Positions 61,946 to 64,000 of a stretch of 64,000 bases of DNA are shown piece by piece. How positions within the stretch are numbered: the stretch's first letter is position 1; each line of letters opens with the position of its first letter. Both the position numbers and the translations under genes were made by a program. The notes below the pieces were generated by a model. The model had not been told where the DNA came from, did not search any database, and worked only from the letters and a program-made list of their open reading frames with translations. Source of the stretch: Roseivirga sp. GTDB taxonomy: Bacteria; Bacteroidota; Bacteroidia; Cytophagales; Cyclobacteriaceae. Location of the stretch: positions 62,001-126,000 of the forward strand of contig JAAWWF010000031.1 in the NCBI GenBank assembly GCA_021404565.1, read 5' to 3'.

Positions 61946-62326
61946 CTACTCTTCTCCGGCTTCTTCAAATCCTCTTTCCAGGTCGTTCATAAATACCAGG
62001 TCTACAGCCTCTTCGTTGGTGGGCACAATGTTCAGTACATTGTTAAGCTGAGATATGGTCAATAGCTTTTCTACGAAAGGACTTATGGCCGCCAAAACGA
62101 AAGAACCTCCGTTTTCAGAAAAGGTGCGGTTACCGGTTAACAGAGCACTGAGGCCAGAGGAGTCGGCATATTTGGTAGCAGAAAGGTTAAGGATTAAGCT
62201 TGTAACCCCGGTTGTTTGCAGGTTCACAAATTCCGATTTCAATTCTGGTGATATGGTAGAATCCAGCTTCTCTTCTCCAAGGGTAAGCAGGGTGTATTTG
62301 TCTTGTTTATCTACTGAAAATTTCAT
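61946..62326 (-). CDS. STAS-domain anti-sigma-factor antagonist-like protein
   Basis: A 126-aa SpoIIAA-like protein: [48 protein letters not shown] (the phosphorylated serine is in DSSGL) and [19 protein letters not shown]. It would bind an anti-sigma or switch kinase depending on phosphorylation; no such kinase is adjacent. Its start overlaps the purC stop by 4 bp. Confidence 0.92.
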   Translation of the reverse strand: MKFSVDKQDKYTLLTLGEEKLDSTISPELKSEFVNLQTTGVTSLILNLSATKYADSSGLSALLTGNRTFSENGGSFVLAAISPFVEKLLTISQLNNVLNIVPTNEEAVDLVFMNDLERGFEEAGEE

Positions 62327-63270
62327 TCTGTCTCTTTTAAATATCTATTGATATTGGTTTCTATTCTATTCAAAGGATCGGCCTCTGCAGGTTTTTCGAA
62401 GCGATCGCCCGTCACATTTTCAAAAAGCTCAATATACCGGTCGGAAATTGATTTCACAACTTCGTCAGTCATCTCAGGAACCGTCTGTCCTTCTTTGCCC
62501 TGAAAACCATTCTCGATGAGCCATTGCCTTACAAATTCTTTGGAGAGCTGCTTTTGTTTTTCTCCCTTGTCTTGTCGTTCCTGATAGCCATCGGCATAAA
62601 AGTAGCGCGATGAGTCGGGGGTATGCACCTCGTCTATCAGGTAGATATTTCCTTCATGCTTTCCGAACTCATACTTGGTGTCGACCAGTATCAGGTCACG
62701 AGCAGCAGCTATTTCAGTACCTCGTGTAAACAGTGCCCTCGTATGGGCTTCGAGCTGAGTGTATTCTGCTTCACTCACCAGCCCCTGGGCCAGAATTTCT
62801 TCTCTTGAAATATCTTCATCGTGGCCTTCGTGGGCCTTGGTGCTGGGAGTAATGATGGGCTCAGGGAATTTGTCGTTTTCTTTGAGTCCGTCCGGCATGG
62901 GTACACCGCAAAGGGTACGTTTACCATCGCGATACTCTCGCCATGCATGCCCCGCCAGGTAGCCGCGTATCACCATTTCAATTGGGTAGGTCTCGCATTT
63001 CAGGCCGGCACTGGCGTTCTGATCAGGAGTTCCTTTTAACCAGTTTGGTACAATGTCATTGGTCATTGCCAGAAACTTAGAGGCTATCTGATTGAGTACC
63101 TGCCCTTTGAAGGGAATGGCTTTTGGTAACACGACATCAAATGCTGAAATACGATCGGAAGCGATCATGATGAGCTGGTCTTCGAAAAAGTAAACATCAC
63201 GCACTTTTCCTCTGTAAAAATCCTGCTGTCCGGGGAATTGAAACCCTGTTTCTTTGATGCCTTCCGTCAT
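62323..63270 (-). CDS. purC: Phosphoribosylaminoimidazole-succinocarboxamide synthase
   Basis: A 315-aa SAICAR synthetase of the longer, eukaryote-like form. [75 protein letters not shown] and [16 protein letters not shown] are diagnostic (each given in part). It joins CAIR and aspartate with ATP in purine synthesis. First gene of the purC-STAS-rnz operon. Confidence 0.96.
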   Translation of the reverse strand: MTEGIKETGFQFPGQQDFYRGKVRDVYFFEDQLIMIASDRISAFDVVLPKAIPFKGQVLNQIASKFLAMTNDIVPNWLKGTPDQNASAGLKCETYPIEMVIRGYLAGHAWREYRDGKRTLCGVPMPDGLKENDKFPEPIITPSTKAHEGHDEDISREEILAQGLVSEAEYTQLEAHTRALFTRGTEIAAARDLILVDTKYEFGKHEGNIYLIDEVHTPDSSRYFYADGYQERQDKGEKQKQLSKEFVRQWLIENGFQGKEGQTVPEMTDEVVKSISDRYIELFENVTGDRFEKPAEADPLNRIETNINRYLKETE

Positions 63271-63313
63271 GGAGGCAAAAATAATTAAAAATAGGATGAG
63301 TGAACGTCTCCGA

Positions 63314-64000
63314 TCAGTTTTCTGAGCTGGAAATCAGTTTTCCGCGAGAATATCTTTCTTGCTTTGTGATCTCTCCCTTTTCATCAAAATACTGCCAGGT
63401 TCCCTCCTTCAGGTCATAGCGGTGGTTGCCTTTTACCTTGACTTTCTTACTCTCATAAAACAGCTGATGTCTCCCTGATTTAAGGCCGTTGACATAGCTT
63501 GTGGTTCTTTGGATTCTACCACTGGGGTAAAAGGCAGTTTCTATACCCGTATTGCGGTTGTATTGATAAGGGCTTTGCTTTTCGAGAATTCCCTGATCGC
63601 TATAATCCTTCACAAAACCATTGACTACGCCATTGGAATAAGGGATGGTCCTTTGAATCTTACCATTTTCATAGTGCAAGCTCCATAACCCGTTTTTAGA
63701 GGCATTCACATAGATTTCTTTTGTTTTGACAGCTCCCGATTTATAGTAGGTATCGATGGTCACATCTTGTGTAATGCGTGTATAGTTTTCAATAATCTTC
63801 ACCTCGCCTGATTCATAGTAAGTCAGATTCTTACCTGTTTTGGCTCCTTTTACAAAGGTGAATTCTTCCTTGCGGGCTCCATCCAGATAATAGGTTTTGA
63901 AAGGTCCGTCATAAAGCCCGTCTATGTAGGTTCCCTCGGTTCTCAGGCTGCCATCTCCATCGTAGTTTTTAAAAGGGCCATTTTTGTAGCCTGCTACATA
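63314..64000 (-). CDS. MORN/YwqK-repeat protein, 5' end cut by window edge
   Basis: The minus-strand frame is open from the right edge (64000) to TGA-type stop at 63314, at least 228 codons; the GTG at 63802 is an internal Val. The visible part is a row of MORN-like units of about 22 residues: [91 protein letters not shown]. This is the YwqK / toxin-antitoxin-labelled repeat family common in Bacteroidota; role unknown. It is preceded on the other side by purC. Confidence 0.85.
   Translation of the reverse strand, partial: YVAGYKNGPFKNYDGDGSLRTEGTYIDGLYDGPFKTYYLDGARKEEFTFVKGAKTGKNLTYYESGEVKIIENYTRITQDVTIDTYYKSGAVKTKEIYVNASKNGLWSLHYENGKIQRTIPYSNGVVNGFVKDYSDQGILEKQSPYQYNRNTGIETAFYPSGRIQRTTSYVNGLKSGRHQLFYESKKVKVKGNHRYDLKEGTWQYFDEKGEITKQERYSRGKLISSSEN

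Overview
The window looks like chromosomal DNA of a Bacteroidota bacterium, most likely a marine or soil Cytophagales (family level is inference). Reasons: the parA-parB-DUF5683-dapB cluster, a lipidated TamA (TamL), LytTR and NarL response regulators paired with TPR-containing histidine kinases, a fused E1 alpha/beta 2-oxoacid dehydrogenase, an enolase-superfamily dipeptide epimerase, and several promoters of the Bacteroidota form TTTG-N18/20-TAnnTTTG. Base composition is moderate, without a clear compositional break except an AT-rich stretch near 47.2-49.2 kb. Genes run on both strands in short operons. The first and last genes are cut by the window edges.

Layout. 0-7.7 kb (+): a surface-polysaccharide or glycan operon. 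It holds a truncated GT-B transferase, a Wzy/WaaL-like polymerase or ligase, a GT4 transferase, and homologues of PglC, PglD, PglE and PglF in order, enough for UDP-diNAc-bacillosamine synthesis and its transfer to undecaprenyl phosphate. 8-14.3 kb: two paralogous outer-membrane beta-barrel proteins flank sucC, a tRNA-Arg(TCG) and a LolD-like ATPase; then Bcp peroxiredoxin, an EamA transporter and a PhzF protein. 14.3-18 kb (-): SLC45-type sugar transporter, lipoprotein pullulanase and a small zinc-finger membrane protein (alpha-glucan use). 18-22.5 kb: coiled-coil membrane protein, two methyltransferases, ApaG, uracil-DNA glycosylase and a small secreted protein.

22.5-30 kb (-): dapB, DUF5683, parB, parA and a metallo-hydrolase in one operon, then yidC and pyrG. 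30-33.6 kb (+): CCA-adding enzyme, TPR protein, ECF sigma factor with its likely anti-sigma factor. 33.5-41 kb (-): FtsE-like ATPase, small protein and fructose-6-phosphate aldolase; a HisKA_2 kinase/LytTR regulator pair; a CYTH protein; an orphan TPR kinase; a small zinc-ribbon protein. 41-47 kb: ssb, an adenosine deaminase-like lipoprotein, an Lrp regulator, a 52-aa membrane protein, a lipoprotein, a dipeptide epimerase and an aquaglyceroporin.

47-52 kb: the SRP RNA gene (ffs) with its own promoter, then the most unusual module: a 65-aa protein, a signal-peptide-less trypsin-fold protease, a 131-aa unknown and a TPR histidine kinase, packed 12-13 bp apart and followed by a NarL-type regulator. 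52-64 kb: hemF, PAP2 phosphatase, fused E1, tamL, an rRNA/tRNA methyltransferase, a YhhQ-type transporter, RNase Z, a STAS protein, purC and a truncated MORN/YwqK-repeat protein. Two intergenic copies of a structured repeat (56.1 and 60.6 kb) keep the same hairpin arm through a compensatory base change.
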